Part shown: one piece after another, positions 34,314 to 44,433 of the stretch
Layout: every line of letters starts with the position of its first letter
Position numbering within the stretch: position 1 is the stretch's first letter
Origin: Deltaproteobacteria bacterium
GTDB taxonomy: Bacteria > Myxococcota_A > UBA9160 > UBA4427
NCBI GenBank assembly: GCA_002719955.1
Contig: PBFW01000073.1
Span: 1-64,000 of the forward strand
Direction: 5' to 3'
Length of the DNA stretch: 64,000 nucleotides
Made by a program: the position numbers and the translations under genes
Notes under the pieces: model-generated
Told to the model about the DNA's origin: nothing
Seen by the model: only the letters and a program-made list of their open reading frames with translations
Databases searched by the model: none

Positions 34314-36005
34314 TCAGAAAAGTCCGGTGATCCGACCGTCGTCGTCGACGTCGATCTTTTCGGCGGAGGGCACCCGCGGCAGCCCGGGCATCGTCATGAT
34401 CTCGCCGCAATAGACGACGACGAATTCCGCCCCCGCCGCCAGGCGGACGTCGCGCACGGTCAAATCGAATTGACTCGGCGCCCCGAGCAGTTTCGGATCT
34501 GAAGAGAACGAGTATTGCGTCTTCGCCATGCAGATTGGAAGCTGGCCGTAGCCCTCCTCGTCCAGATCACGGAATTTCTTTCGAACGCGTTTATCCGCTT
34601 CGAGGTCGCGTGCGCCATAGATCTTTCGCGCGATCGTCTCGACCTTCCGCCAGAGCGGCAGATCATCGGGATATAGATATCGAAAAGCCGGCGGGATATT
34701 TCCGATGACCTCGATCACTGTTTCGGCCAGTTCGCCACCGCCTCCCGAGCCCTCTTGCCATACCCTGCTCTCGACCAGATCGACTCCAAGTCGTGCGCAT
34801 TCCTCCTTCGCCAGCGTCACCTCAGCCGCGGTGTCCTGATCGAATCGATTGAGCGTCACGACGACTGGTACGCCGAAGGAATGAACGTTCTCGATATGAC
34901 GCTTTAGATTGTCGAGACCCTTCGAGAGGGCGGGCAGGTTCTCGCTGCCAAGGTCGCTCTTTGCGACCCCACCGTGCATCTTCAAGGCGCGAAGGGTCGC
35001 CACCATGACGACCACGTCGGGACTGAAACCCGCCTTGCGACAGACGATATTCATGAACTTCTCGGCCCCGAGGTCCGAACCAAAGCCGGCCTCGGTCACG
35101 ACATAGTCGGCCAGTTGCATCGCCGCACGCGTCGCGATGATCGAATTCGCGCCGTGAGCAATATTCGCGAAGGGCCCGCCGTGAATCAACGTCGGCGTGT
35201 GTTCCATGGTCTGGACGAGATTCGGGCGGATCGCGTCCTTGAGAAGCGCCGCCATGGCACCATCGACCTTCAGGTCTCGTGCGCAGATTGGCTGCCTGTC
35301 ATAGCCGTGTCCGATCACGATATTGCCAATCCGGCGCTTGAGATCGACGAGATCATCGCAGAGACAGAAACACGCCATGACCTCCGATGCCACGGTGATC
35401 TGAAACGAATCCTCGCGAGGGACGGAATTGCTGACGCCACCCATACCGACGACGAGTCCGCGCAGGGCTCGGTCGTTCATGTCGACCACCCGCGGCCAGG
35501 TGATTCTTCGGGGGTCGATCCCGAGTTCGTTGCCAAAATGGATATGGTTGTCGATGGCGGCGGAGAGCAGGTTGTTCGCGAGGCCGATCGCATGAAAATC
35601 GCCCGTGAAGTGGAGATTGATCTCTTCCATGGGAAGGACCTGGGAATAGCCGCCCCCCGCAGCCCCTCCCTTCATTCCGAAGCAGGGCCCCAGGGAGGGC
35701 TCACGAAGGCAGAGCATCGTATTCTGGCCGAGGGCCCGCAGGGAGTCCGCCAACCCGACACAGGTCGTCGTCTTGCCCTCGCCGGCTGGCGTTGGACTCA
35801 TGGCGGTCACGAGAATGAGCTTTCCACGCCCTTTCTCGCTACGCGCCAGCGACCTGCATTTTTCGGGGCTGAGCTTGGCGATATAACGCCCATAGCAATC
35901 GAAATCTCCATCTTGCAGGCCGATCTCCGCCGCGATTTTCTCGATCGGTTCGATCTCGGCGGCTTGAGCGATTTCGATATCGCTCGGGATGGTTGCAGCG
36001 GGCAT
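34314..36005 (-). CDS. fhs: Formate--tetrahydrofolate ligase
   Basis: 563 residues, full length. The nucleotide loop TPAGEGKTT (72-80), [24 protein letters not shown] split across 99-122, HFTGDFHAI and the C-terminal [13 protein letters not shown] are diagnostic. It makes 10-formyl-THF from formate, ATP and THF. Here it ends a minus-strand set of amidohydrolase and two barrel-protein genes, 37 bases after the last, so it may recycle one-carbon units released by that pathway. GAGAGGA lies seven bases before the ATG. Confidence 0.97.
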   Translation of the reverse strand: MPAATIPSDIEIAQAAEIEPIEKIAAEIGLQDGDFDCYGRYIAKLSPEKCRSLARSEKGRGKLILVTAMSPTPAGEGKTTTCVGLADSLRALGQNTMLCLREPSLGPCFGMKGGAAGGGYSQVLPMEEINLHFTGDFHAIGLANNLLSAAIDNHIHFGNELGIDPRRITWPRVVDMNDRALRGLVVGMGGVSNSVPREDSFQITVASEVMACFCLCDDLVDLKRRIGNIVIGHGYDRQPICARDLKVDGAMAALLKDAIRPNLVQTMEHTPTLIHGGPFANIAHGANSIIATRAAMQLADYVVTEAGFGSDLGAEKFMNIVCRKAGFSPDVVVMVATLRALKMHGGVAKSDLGSENLPALSKGLDNLKRHIENVHSFGVPVVVTLNRFDQDTAAEVTLAKEECARLGVDLVESRVWQEGSGGGGELAETVIEVIGNIPPAFRYLYPDDLPLWRKVETIARKIYGARDLEADKRVRKKFRDLDEEGYGQLPICMAKTQYSFSSDPKLLGAPSQFDLTVRDVRLAAGAEFVVVYCGEIMTMPGLPRVPSAEKIDVDDDGRITGLF

Positions 36006-36042
36006 TCAGGTGTCCTCTCTCGGGCCGGTAGAACCCGGCGAT

Positions 36043-36699
36043 CTATTGCCATCCCAGGATCGTCGCATCCGCGTGACATAACGCATGCGCGAAATGCAGA
36101 TCGATGATCCGCTGTGGACATTCCGGGTCGAACCAGGCGTCGACCACGCCCCAATGATAGGGGTGCATCATATAGCTCGTGTCGAAGCCACTTTGGTCGA
36201 GATATTCCTGTTCCCAGACATGGGTCCACCGGGATGGAAGGAGGGAATGATCCACCCGGCTGAACGCCCAATTGCGGATCCCCTCGATTCGGTCGGGCAT
36301 GCCGAGAATGTCGCGCTCGAATTCGGTAACGACTTCCGCAGGCGTCTCGGGGAGAGTGCGGACCAACAAGGTACGCTTCAGGCAATTGGCGATGCCCGGC
36401 TCGGCGATGCCCGGCTTCTCGGACTCGAACGCCACGGAGTCGAGCCGCTCGATCACGTCGCCGCCATCGAGCAGGGCGAGCAAGCTTGGTGCCTCCAATA
36501 CGGCGCCCACATCCTCACCGTCGATCAGCGTATCCCAGGTGTAATGCCCCGCATTCACCTGACCCGAGAGTTGCCTGCCGAGATGCGCACGGCGAACAGC
36601 GGCGACTTCATTCGGCAATCCCGCCACGAAGGACTCGAACTCGACCACTCGCGCAGCATCGACCTCCGGCTGAAGATGGACGAGCGAAATCAGCCGCAT
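36043..36699 (-). CDS. Two-domain Dabb/EthD-like dimeric alpha/beta-barrel protein
   Basis: 218 residues from the ATG at 36699, with GGAG eight bases upstream. Two ferredoxin-like halves are visible: MRLISLVHLQPEVDAARVVEF at the start and CLKRTLLVRTLPETPAEVV from about residue 105, the latter with IRNWAFSRVDHSL and FVDAW-type WFDPECPQRI ending. This matches stress-responsive A/B barrel (Dabb) architecture. Its ATG overlaps the stop of the preceding gene by one base. The two proteins may form one complex; function is unknown. Confidence 0.72.
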   Translation of the reverse strand: MRLISLVHLQPEVDAARVVEFESFVAGLPNEVAAVRRAHLGRQLSGQVNAGHYTWDTLIDGEDVGAVLEAPSLLALLDGGDVIERLDSVAFESEKPGIAEPGIANCLKRTLLVRTLPETPAEVVTEFERDILGMPDRIEGIRNWAFSRVDHSLLPSRWTHVWEQEYLDQSGFDTSYMMHPYHWGVVDAWFDPECPQRIIDLHFAHALCHADATILGWQ

Positions 36700-37016
36700 C
36701 AAGAGATCTCCGCTCGGGTCATGATCTTGCGCTCCCGGCTCTGTGTCATCCGGTCGCTTTCGGCCCACCACGCCATGACCTCTGGAGCCGCGTTTGCGGC
36801 GCGCATCGCCCAGAACGCTTCGATATTGGGGAGGGACCAGAGCGTCACGAACTCATTGCCCTCCTCGAGTTCGACCGGAGGCGTGACCCAACTTCCGACC
36901 CATTCCATCCCGCGCTCGAGCGCACCGGGGAGGTAGCGATCGCGCATCGCCTGCTGATAGGCCGACACGCTCTTCGAGGGCAAGCTCACTCGATCGAGAA
37001 TATAGATGGCACCCAT
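36699..37016 (-). CDS. NIPSNAP/Dabb-like small barrel protein
   Basis: 105 residues: MGAIYILDRVSLPSKSV, YQQAMRDRYLPGALERGMEW and EEGNEFVTLWSLPNIEAFWAMR give the beta-alpha-beta pattern of single-domain NIPSNAP or Dabb proteins. Stop and following start overlap (TGATG) with the two-domain barrel gene downstream. The ACMSD-like amidohydrolase gene lies 117 bases upstream on the same strand. Function is unknown; pathway membership is inferred from the tight spacing. Confidence 0.72.
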   Translation of the reverse strand: MGAIYILDRVSLPSKSVSAYQQAMRDRYLPGALERGMEWVGSWVTPPVELEEGNEFVTLWSLPNIEAFWAMRAANAAPEVMAWWAESDRMTQSRERKIMTRAEIS

Positions 37017-37132
37017 CGCTGCGCGGTCTCCTGCCCTTTGATTGGCTCGTTTCGGGCCGTGCGCGGAGACGGATTCCCGACCTCCCTGCGCGGCGATTGG
37101 AAATGCGCTGGCTGGCGCGCGCGGCTGGGACC

Positions 37133-38359
37133 TCAGGGCAAGGGGCTCGAAGGCTCGCTGTGCCCAAAAAGATCCAGCGCGTTCTGCCAGCAGATCCTGC
37201 GCTGTTGCTCGATGGTCAGTTCCGCCAGATGCCGCGCCAGAAGGGGTTGGGTGTCAGGCCAGGTCGAGTCCGAATGGGGGTAATCGGATTCGACCAGGAT
37301 ATTCTCGATCCCGATCACGTCGACACATCGATATCCCGAGGGTTCGTTGAGCGCGCAGAACCAGAAATTGCGTCGGAAGAGATCCGCATCGACCGAACCG
37401 TCGCTGACGACATCACGGGCCCGCATATTCTCGATTCGATCGATGACCCCGGGGACCCACCCGATGCCGCCCTCCGACATGCAAATCTTGATCTTCGGAA
37501 ATCGAATCGGGACGCCCGAGTAGAGCCAATCGACGGCGTAGGTGAACCCCGAGGCCGCAAAGAGCTGGCCGATGACCATCGGGGGCGCGTCGGGCGAGGT
37601 CGTCGGCGTCTCTCCCGCAGAGCCGACGTGCAAGCAGATCACGGTCCCCGTCTCCTCGCAGGCCGCAAAGAAGGGATCCCAATAACCGCAATGGATCGTC
37701 GGTAGGCCGAGCTTGTAGGGCGCCTCCGAAAAGGTCACGGCTTTGAAGCCGAGTGCGGCGTTGCGGCGAATCTCTTCCGCCGCCTCGTCGGCATCACGCA
37801 GGTAGGCAATCTGCTGAGGGACGAAACGATCCGGATCCGCACCGCACCACGCCTCGAGATGCCATGTGTTGTAGGCGCGCATGGCCGCCTTGGCGAGCGC
37901 GTCGTCCTTGGGCCAGAGGGTGAGCCGTTGTCCGACGAATCCGGGCAGGAACGAGGGGAAGCAGACCGATGCCCAGACGCCGTTCAGATCCATGTCATGA
38001 AGCCGAGCTTCGACGTCCCAGGCTCCACGACGCATATGCTCGAAGCGCGTGGGCTCGAAGGATAGTTCCTCCGACGGACGTCCGGCCACGGCGTTGAAGC
38101 CGACGTTGGGCAGGATCTGATCTTGCCAGAGCCACGCCTGGCCACCCTCCTCCGTCTCTACGACGCGAGGAGCCTCGTCGGCGAATCGGGCCGCGAAGCG
38201 CCCATCGAAGATATCCGGTGGCTCGACCACATGATCGTCGACGGAAAAGATCGTCGCCCACCTCTCCCGAGGCGATGGCTCCGGCAAGAAGGTCACGGTC
38301 GTGGCGTGATCGCCGCCGATCCCGCTCTTCTTGATGAGATCTTCAACCGGCATGCCCAT
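37133..38359 (-). CDS. ACMSD-type metal-dependent amidohydrolase/decarboxylase
   Basis: 408 residues from the ATG at 38359 (AAGAAGG eight bases upstream). The N-terminal metal motif is the family variant VDDHVVEPPD (about 40-49). There is VICLHVGSAG in the middle and ESDYPHSDSTWPD (C-terminal metal Asp). Relatives decarboxylate or hydrolyse aromatic or open-ring acids (ACMSD, gamma-resorcylate decarboxylase). It leads the minus-strand set ending in fhs. Substrate is unknown. Confidence 0.88.
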   Translation of the reverse strand: MGMPVEDLIKKSGIGGDHATTVTFLPEPSPRERWATIFSVDDHVVEPPDIFDGRFAARFADEAPRVVETEEGGQAWLWQDQILPNVGFNAVAGRPSEELSFEPTRFEHMRRGAWDVEARLHDMDLNGVWASVCFPSFLPGFVGQRLTLWPKDDALAKAAMRAYNTWHLEAWCGADPDRFVPQQIAYLRDADEAAEEIRRNAALGFKAVTFSEAPYKLGLPTIHCGYWDPFFAACEETGTVICLHVGSAGETPTTSPDAPPMVIGQLFAASGFTYAVDWLYSGVPIRFPKIKICMSEGGIGWVPGVIDRIENMRARDVVSDGSVDADLFRRNFWFCALNEPSGYRCVDVIGIENILVESDYPHSDSTWPDTQPLLARHLAELTIEQQRRICWQNALDLFGHSEPSSPLP

Positions 38360-38607
38360 GATGATGCCCTTCTTAGAACGCGCGACCGCCCCGGCGCATG
38401 ACCTATTCGACGGTAGCACCTCGCAAAAGCTTCCGGGCAGAACAGGCGCGCGAGTGCCCGCACGACGGCCGACCCGAGCAAACGCCCTAGCGCTCACCTT
38501 CGCCACCCGCTCGGCGGCGGCCCCTCGACAGACCACCGCTGCCACGGCGGAAGCCCTCTCATCAACCCCTCGATCACAAGATATCCATCTTCCGCTCGAA
38601 CTCCGCG

Positions 38608-39306
38608 CTACGAAATCTCACGCCTGCGATGGCACTGGCTGCGACATCGCGCCTTGTTCCCGGGCCGAACGCGTTGGTCCGCTCCGGTCGAGATCTGCGA
38701 GATCTGCGAATAGATCGGCGTCGCCTTGACCGAGGTCACCTCGAACGCCGGCTCCTGCAGCGCCGCCATGAAGGCCTCGAGTCTGGTTCGCGCGGCCCCA
38801 CACCCTAGGAGTGCTTCACCGGGGAAGTTCACGGCCATGCGGACGCCCTGCGCTCGGCGCGCCTCGAGATGGGGCCGCAGGTGCCCCACCTCCCCCGGAA
38901 GAATCACGTTGACCGCCTCCTCCCGCATCTTCTCCTTGACCAGCGGGACCGAGACGCCCGGCAGATAGCCGCCAAAGGACTGGAAACCTTTCAGGAGTGT
39001 ACGGTCGAGCGCGCTGAAAAAAATCTGGGACGTTCTGGCCATCGAAGATTTGCGTCAGCTGATCGGCGACCCGGCGTGGCCTCCTGGCACGGAAGCCTGA
39101 TCGGTCATTTCGATGAGCGTGGCGCGATCGAAAACACTCTGAAGGATGCGCACGAGCTCCGCTTGCTGGCGCTTCTCCTCGCGGGTCTGCAACACCGTGA
39201 CGCGCGTCCGCAGGGGCTCAGCGACCGTGATCACACGCTCGATGATCGTCCCGCTGGTCGCAGCGAGCAGCTCCCGGAAAGCGAGGGTCGGATCGACTTC
39301 GATCAT
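38608..39306 (-). pseudogene. Remnant of a bifunctional proline dehydrogenase/P5C dehydrogenase (putA-like)
   Basis: The minus strand reads as the N-terminal part of a PRODH-P5CDH protein spread over two frames. MIEVDPTLAFRELL ... ATLIEMTDQ (from 39306) is in one frame. A one-base loss then shifts to RARRPRRVADQLTQIFDG, and an extra T in a run of seven near 39018-39024 shifts back to FSALDRTLLKGFQSFGGYLP ... VKATPIYSQIS. Homology stops at YSQIS, near a 9-base tandem duplication (GATCTGCGA twice), and the remaining PRODH barrel and the whole aldehyde dehydrogenase (some 800 residues) are absent. This is a dead gene unless the indels are errors, and the 3' loss is too large for that. Confidence 0.72.
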
Positions 39307-39395
39307 CGGCTCGAGAGGGTAGTCCGCCGCCGGCGGTCCTTCGAGGCGGTCAGCGCCGGCTGGAGACCCCAGCGCACCCCGCGGCCTCGATAACC

Positions 39396-39401
39396 TACTA
39401 T
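39396..39401 (+). promoter_or_regulatory. -10-like element before the RND efflux operon
   Basis: TACTAT lies 95 bases upstream of the adaptor start, in the divergent gap with the putA remnant. No -35 match is evident. Confidence 0.25.
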
Positions 39402-39495
39402 GATCCAGCGGTCCGTACCGTGGACGTCCGAGGGACGTCGGGTCGATTCTTTTTGGCGCAAGGAAACCCGGCGAGGGAGCGCGCCCGGGAGTTCC

Positions 39496-40683
39496 ATGCA
39501 CGTCGAGAGCATCCGCCGACAACTCTTCCTCGCAGCCCTGGTGCTGCTGGCTTTCGGTGGGATCTCGATGATCCTGCTGGCGAGTCCTTCACGGGTGGAG
39601 CTGAGCCCGCGGGTCGAGGAGGATCCCAGGGTACGCGTGCTCGAAGTCGCACGTGGCCCGATCGCACTCAGCGTCTTCTCCCAGGGAACGGTCGTCCCGC
39701 GTGTGCAGAGCGAATTCGTGCCCGAGGTCTCGGGACGCGTCGCCTGGGTCTCACCGGCGCTTGCCGACGGCGGGGCCTTCGAGGCAGGCGATCCGCTTCT
39801 GCGCATCGACGCGACGGACCACACGGCCGCGCTGCGACGCGCCCGAGCCGATGTGATCCACGAAGAGGCCGAGCACACCTACGCTCGTCAGGAACTCAGA
39901 CGCAGGGAAAGCCTGGCGGGTAACGCCGTTGTCTCGAAGGAGAAGCTGGCGGACGCCCACCGCGCCGAGCGCGTGACCTATGCCAACCTCGAAAACGCAC
40001 GCGTCAATCTGGAGGAGGCCCAGCGCAATCTCGATCGCACGGAACTCCGCGCCCCCTTCGCGGGGCGGGTGCGCGAAAAGCGCGTCGATGTCGGGGAGTT
40101 CGTCGAGCGGGGCCACTCGGTCGGGACTCTCTACGCGATCGACCATGCCGAGGTCCGGCTCCCGGTGCCCGACCGGGATCTCATCTTCCTCGATTGGCCG
40201 TCGACGAGCGGAATGCTGGCCCCGGACACCGGTCCCGAGGTCACCCTGCGCGCCGAGTTCGGCGGCGTCGAACGTTCCTGGCATGGACGCATCGTACGCA
40301 CCGACGGAAGCATCGACCCACGCACTCGAATGGTCAGCGTGATCGCCCGAGTGGAGGCGCCCTATGGCCAGCCCGGCGAGGGCGTCTCCGCGCCCCTGGC
40401 AGTCGGTCTCTTCGTGAAGGCCGAGATTCACGGGCGTGTCGAAAGCGAGGCCGTGGCCCTGCCGCGCCTCGCCCTGCGCGGAGAGAGCCGCGTGCTGGTA
40501 GTCGATCAAGAAGGTCGCCTGCGCGAACGCGAAGTCGAAGTATTGCGGGTCGAGGGCGACGAGGTCGTGGTGACGTCGGGCCTCCAGTCGGGTGAGCGCG
40601 TCTGCATCTCCGACATGCCGCTCTTCGTCGAGGGGATGGCGGTCATCGTCGCCGGCGCCCCCGTGATCGAGGCCGACCCATGA
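39496..40683 (+). CDS. RND efflux periplasmic adaptor (membrane fusion protein)
   Basis: 395 residues from the ATG at 39496 with GGGAG five bases upstream. An N-terminal anchor (LFLAALVLLAFGGISMILLA) is followed by the lipoyl half GRVAWVSPALADGGAFEAGDPL, a coiled-coil hairpin (ALRRARADVIHEEAEHTYARQ ... NARVNLEEAQRNLDRTEL), the second lipoyl half APFAGRVREKRVDVGEFV, and beta-barrel/membrane-proximal domains. It links an RND pump to an outer-membrane channel. Its stop overlaps the pump start by four bases. No TolC-type gene is adjacent. Confidence 0.93.
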   Translation: MHVESIRRQLFLAALVLLAFGGISMILLASPSRVELSPRVEEDPRVRVLEVARGPIALSVFSQGTVVPRVQSEFVPEVSGRVAWVSPALADGGAFEAGDPLLRIDATDHTAALRRARADVIHEEAEHTYARQELRRRESLAGNAVVSKEKLADAHRAERVTYANLENARVNLEEAQRNLDRTELRAPFAGRVREKRVDVGEFVERGHSVGTLYAIDHAEVRLPVPDRDLIFLDWPSTSGMLAPDTGPEVTLRAEFGGVERSWHGRIVRTDGSIDPRTRMVSVIARVEAPYGQPGEGVSAPLAVGLFVKAEIHGRVESEAVALPRLALRGESRVLVVDQEGRLREREVEVLRVEGDEVVVTSGLQSGERVCISDMPLFVEGMAVIVAGAPVIEADP

Positions 40684-43600
40684 GCCGCATCATCGCCTGG
40701 TTCGCGACCAATCCGATCGGTGCGAACCTGCTGATGGGCTTCATCCTCATCGCCGGCCTGGTGATTGCCAGCGGTCTCTATCGCGAGGAATTCCCCGACA
40801 TCAGTCCAGGCATCATCCAGGTCACCGTGGCCTATCCCGGCGGCTCTCCCGCGGAGATCGAAGAATCGATCTGTGTGCGAATCGAGGAAAGCCTCGATGG
40901 CGCCGAGGGGGTCGAACATCTCCAGTCGCTCGCGATCGACAACGCCTGTCGCGTCACGATCGAACTCCTGGAGAGTGCGGACCCCCACGTCGTGCTCGCC
41001 GATATCAACGGTCGGATCGACACGATCGAGCGTTTTCCGGACAACGCCGAGAAGCCGATCGTCGATCACGTCGTCGTACACATTCCGGTGATCGACCTCT
41101 CCCTCTCGGGAAACGCGAGCGAGCATACACTCAAGCGCGCGGGCAAGCGTCTGCGCGACGAGTTGCTCTCCCTGCCGGGCATCACCCAGGTCGAACTCCA
41201 TTTCGCCCGGCCCTATGAGATCGCCATCGAGGTCTCCGAAGAGGCGCTGCGGCGCTATGGGCTCAGCTTCGACGAGGTGGCGAACGCCGTTCGCCGCTCC
41301 TCGCTCGACCTGCCCGGTGGCAAGCTGCGTGCGAGCGATGGACAGATTCGATTGCGCACGACCGGGCAGGCTCATTGGGGCCGTGACTTCGAGCGACTGA
41401 TTCTGCTCACGGATATCGACGGAACCGAAATCGCGCTGGGTGACGTCGCCCGCGTCCTGGACGGCTTCGAGGAGCGGGATCTCGAGATCCGGATCGACGG
41501 AGATCGAGCCGTCATGGTTCGGGTGCTGCGGGTGGGGCGTCAAGACGCGCTGGATATCCGCGATCGGGTCGGGGCCTATCTCGAGCAGGATACGGGCTGG
41601 CTGCCCGAAGGGATCCGCGTCGGGATCTGGCTCGATCACTCGGACGAAATCCGCCAACGCCTCGGCACCCTCTTCGAAAACGCAATGCTAGGCCTTGCAC
41701 TGGTATTGAGTGTGCTGGCCCTCTTTCTGCGCTTTCGGCTGGCGTTCTGGGTCGCCGCCGGCCTACCGGTCGTCTTCCTGGGAGCGCTGACCCTCTTTCC
41801 CTGGCTGGGTTTTTCCCTCAACACCATCACGGTGATGTCCTTCATCCTCGCGCTGGGGATCGTCGTGGACGATGCGATCGTGGTCGGCGAGAATATCTAC
41901 AGCCATCAGCAGCGCGGGGTCGCCGGGCTCCGCGCCGCGATCGAGGGGACGAAGGAGGTGTATGTCCCCGTGATCTTCGGGGTGCTCACGACGATGACGG
42001 CCTTCGCCCCGCTGATTCTGGTGGGCGGGAATATGGCCGCGATGTTCTCTGGGGTTGGAATCGGCGTGATGGCCTGCCTGGTCTTCTCGATCGTCGAGTC
42101 GCAGTGGATTCTGCCCGCCCACCTCGCCACGGTGCGCCTGGCAGAACAGCGAGGGGGGACGGGTTGGTACGCCATCCAGGAAAGGGTGAGTGCCGCCCTC
42201 GAACGCTTCGTGACCCACCGATATCGGCCTCTGCTCGAGCGTGCGATCGGACAGCGCTACCTGGTCCTGGCCGGCTCCGCGGGTCTGATCGTGCTCCTGG
42301 TGGCCCTGCTCGGAAGCGGCCGCGTCGCCTACGAGTTCCTACCGCCCGTCGAGGGGGACCATGTGTCCGCGGTGCTCAAGATGGCACCGGGCACATCCAT
42401 CCAAGCGACCCGCGCAATCGTGCGGGAAATCGAGCATTCGGCTCACACACTTCGTTTAGAACTCGAAGAAGAGCGCGCCCCGGACGAGGCCCCGATGGTG
42501 AATCATGTGATCTCCTCGATCGGCGAACAGCCCTTCCGACAGATGCTGACAGTCTCCTTCGGTGCCGAGGCGGCGAGGGATGCGAGCATCGCCGAGGTCA
42601 CATTGGCGCTGAGTCCGGGCTCCCAGCGCTCGCTGGGAGCCCACGAGATCTCCGATCGCTGGCGCGAACGGGTATCGCTCCGGCCGGAGATCACGAACCT
42701 GGTGTTCTCGGCCGACATGTTCAACGCCGGACGCGCCATCGACATCCAGCTTCGTGGCGCCGACCTGGGAACGCTCGAGCGCGCCGCCCGCGAGGTGCGC
42801 GCTCGTCTCGAAGTCATCCCGGGCGTCATCGACCTGCAGGATTCGTTTTCCTCGGCCCAGCGGGAGATCGAGCTGCGAATTCGCCCCGAGGCGCGACCTC
42901 TGGGGCTCACTCTCGAGGATCTGGCGCGGCAGGTCCGGCAGGCGTTCTACGGCGAGGAAGTGCAGCGGATCCAACGCGGTGTCGATGAGGTGCGCGTGAT
43001 GGTTCGCTACCCCCTCGCGGAGCGGCGCTCCCTGGCGGGCCTCGATGCGCTCCGGGTACGGACCCGGGAGGGCGCCGAAGTACCGCTCTCGACGGTCGCT
43101 CGCTTGACGCCACAGCGAGCCCTGCCCTCGATCCGCCGGGTCGACCGCGCGCGCGTGGTCAACGTGGCCGGAGACGTGGATCGCGCGCGCACGACACCCG
43201 CGCGCGCCACCCGTGCGCTGGTCGAGCAACTCCCCGATCTGCTCGCGGGCTTCCCCGGTGTGAGCTACCGACTCGAGGGCGCTCAACAAGAGGACGCCGA
43301 GGCCAGTACGGGCCTGCTCGGAGGATTTCTGTTGGCGCTGGCGGCGATCTACGCGCTTCTGGCGATCCCGCTTCGCTCCTACCTTCAGCCGCTCATCATC
43401 ATGAGCGTGATTCCCTTCGGAATTCTGGGCGCGATCCTGGGCCACCGAATCATGGGGATGCCGCTCACGTTCTTTTCCGTCGTCGGGATGGTCGCGCTGG
43501 CGGGCGTCGTTGTGAACGCGAGCCTGATGCTCGTCCACTTCAACAATCGCTTGAGGACGCAGGACGTCGACGCCGCGAAGGCACTCGTCACGGCGGGCAC

Positions 43601-43847
43601 GAGTCGCTTCCGCCCGATCCTGCTCACTTCGCTCACGACCTTTGCAGGGCTCCTCCCCTTGATTCTCGAGCGAAGCGTGCCCCTGCAGATGATGGTCCCA
43701 ATGGCGGTCTCCCTGGCCTTCGGCGTCCTGCTGTCCACCGCATTCACGCTCCTGCTGGTCCCCTGCGAAGTCGCAGTGCTCGAGGACCTGCGGAGCGGGT
43801 TCCATCGGCTCAGGTCCTCGACCAAAGATCCGGAAAAGCCTCTCTAG
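40680..43847 (+). CDS. RND-family efflux pump, inner-membrane transporter
   Basis: 1055 residues, the standard HAE-type length, with two repeats of transmembrane helix 1 plus periplasmic loop plus five helices. The proton-relay pair is seen as GIVVDDAIVVGENI in TM4 (Asp-Asp), after LNTITVMSFILALG. The second half has PFGILGAILGHRIMG and GVVVNASLMLVHFNNRL. It would expel hydrophobic compounds, plausibly substrates or intermediates of nearby catabolism. Translationally coupled to the adaptor gene. Drug profile is not predictable. Confidence 0.95.
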   Translation: MSRIIAWFATNPIGANLLMGFILIAGLVIASGLYREEFPDISPGIIQVTVAYPGGSPAEIEESICVRIEESLDGAEGVEHLQSLAIDNACRVTIELLESADPHVVLADINGRIDTIERFPDNAEKPIVDHVVVHIPVIDLSLSGNASEHTLKRAGKRLRDELLSLPGITQVELHFARPYEIAIEVSEEALRRYGLSFDEVANAVRRSSLDLPGGKLRASDGQIRLRTTGQAHWGRDFERLILLTDIDGTEIALGDVARVLDGFEERDLEIRIDGDRAVMVRVLRVGRQDALDIRDRVGAYLEQDTGWLPEGIRVGIWLDHSDEIRQRLGTLFENAMLGLALVLSVLALFLRFRLAFWVAAGLPVVFLGALTLFPWLGFSLNTITVMSFILALGIVVDDAIVVGENIYSHQQRGVAGLRAAIEGTKEVYVPVIFGVLTTMTAFAPLILVGGNMAAMFSGVGIGVMACLVFSIVESQWILPAHLATVRLAEQRGGTGWYAIQERVSAALERFVTHRYRPLLERAIGQRYLVLAGSAGLIVLLVALLGSGRVAYEFLPPVEGDHVSAVLKMAPGTSIQATRAIVREIEHSAHTLRLELEEERAPDEAPMVNHVISSIGEQPFRQMLTVSFGAEAARDASIAEVTLALSPGSQRSLGAHEISDRWRERVSLRPEITNLVFSADMFNAGRAIDIQLRGADLGTLERAAREVRARLEVIPGVIDLQDSFSSAQREIELRIRPEARPLGLTLEDLARQVRQAFYGEEVQRIQRGVDEVRVMVRYPLAERRSLAGLDALRVRTREGAEVPLSTVARLTPQRALPSIRRVDRARVVNVAGDVDRARTTPARATRALVEQLPDLLAGFPGVSYRLEGAQQEDAEASTGLLGGFLLALAAIYALLAIPLRSYLQPLIIMSVIPFGILGAILGHRIMGMPLTFFSVVGMVALAGVVVNASLMLVHFNNRLRTQDVDAAKALVTAGTSRFRPILLTSLTTFAGLLPLILERSVPLQMMVPMAVSLAFGVLLSTAFTLLLVPCEVAVLEDLRSGFHRLRSSTKDPEKPL

Positions 43848-43860
43848 GAAGGGAACTTCG

Positions 43861-44328
43861 ATGTCCAAGCTGTCCTGGTTCTGGCGCCTCGTTCTCGCAG
43901 CGATCCTGATTGCGATGCTCGCCCCCCTTGCCCTGGGCGTCGACTCGGGCCTTTCGCCCGAGTCGCCGTGGTCGGGACAGGTCGAGGAAGTCCCCCTCTG
44001 GCTGCGCGTCTGGCTGCTCGGCGTCCTCTTCCCGGTCTTTCTCGCGAGTCTCTTCTTCGTGCCCCGTTCGCTCGAAGCACGGGCCGCCGCTGCCGGCTTC
44101 ATTCTCAGCCATGTGCCCATGGCCGTTCCTCTCTTCGACGTGACCGTTGGCGTGGTTGGATTGATGCACCTCATCTGCTGGGGACCAGCGCTGGTCCTTC
44201 TCAGCCGGAAACGGGCGAAAGTCGATCCAAAAACGCCCTTTGGCCTCTGGGTGCACGCGATGCTCGGCGTGCTCGCTGGCAGCCTTGCCTTCGATCTGCG
44301 AGACGCGCTGCTCTATTTCGTCTTCTAG
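43861..44328 (+). CDS. Small multi-pass membrane protein
   Basis: 155 residues with about four transmembrane segments (residues 7-27, 47-67, 80-115 as one or two, and 128-145). AGGAAGGGAA precedes the ATG and the RND gene ends 13 bases upstream, so it is in the efflux operon. I do not recognise the family. Confidence 0.7.
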   Translation: MSKLSWFWRLVLAAILIAMLAPLALGVDSGLSPESPWSGQVEEVPLWLRVWLLGVLFPVFLASLFFVPRSLEARAAAAGFILSHVPMAVPLFDVTVGVVGLMHLICWGPALVLLSRKRAKVDPKTPFGLWVHAMLGVLAGSLAFDLRDALLYFVF

Positions 44329-44433
44329 CGAGGAGGGGGACGAAGATCGAGCTGCAACGCTGCGAGAGACGCCTGGCAGCTCGGATCCACTACTGAACGG
44401 ACCATCCTCGATCGGGATGGGGGAGGAAGTTTG

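Noticed and set aside
34301-34332. Inverted repeat GATCGCCGG / CCGGTGATC between convergent SDR and fhs genes
   Set aside because: Stem contains a G-U pair, has a 14-base loop and no T-run, and overlaps coding sequence; too weak to call a terminator.
42456-44174. Minus-strand open frame of 572 codons
   Set aside because: Antisense to the RND pump; composition is a typical high-GC shadow.
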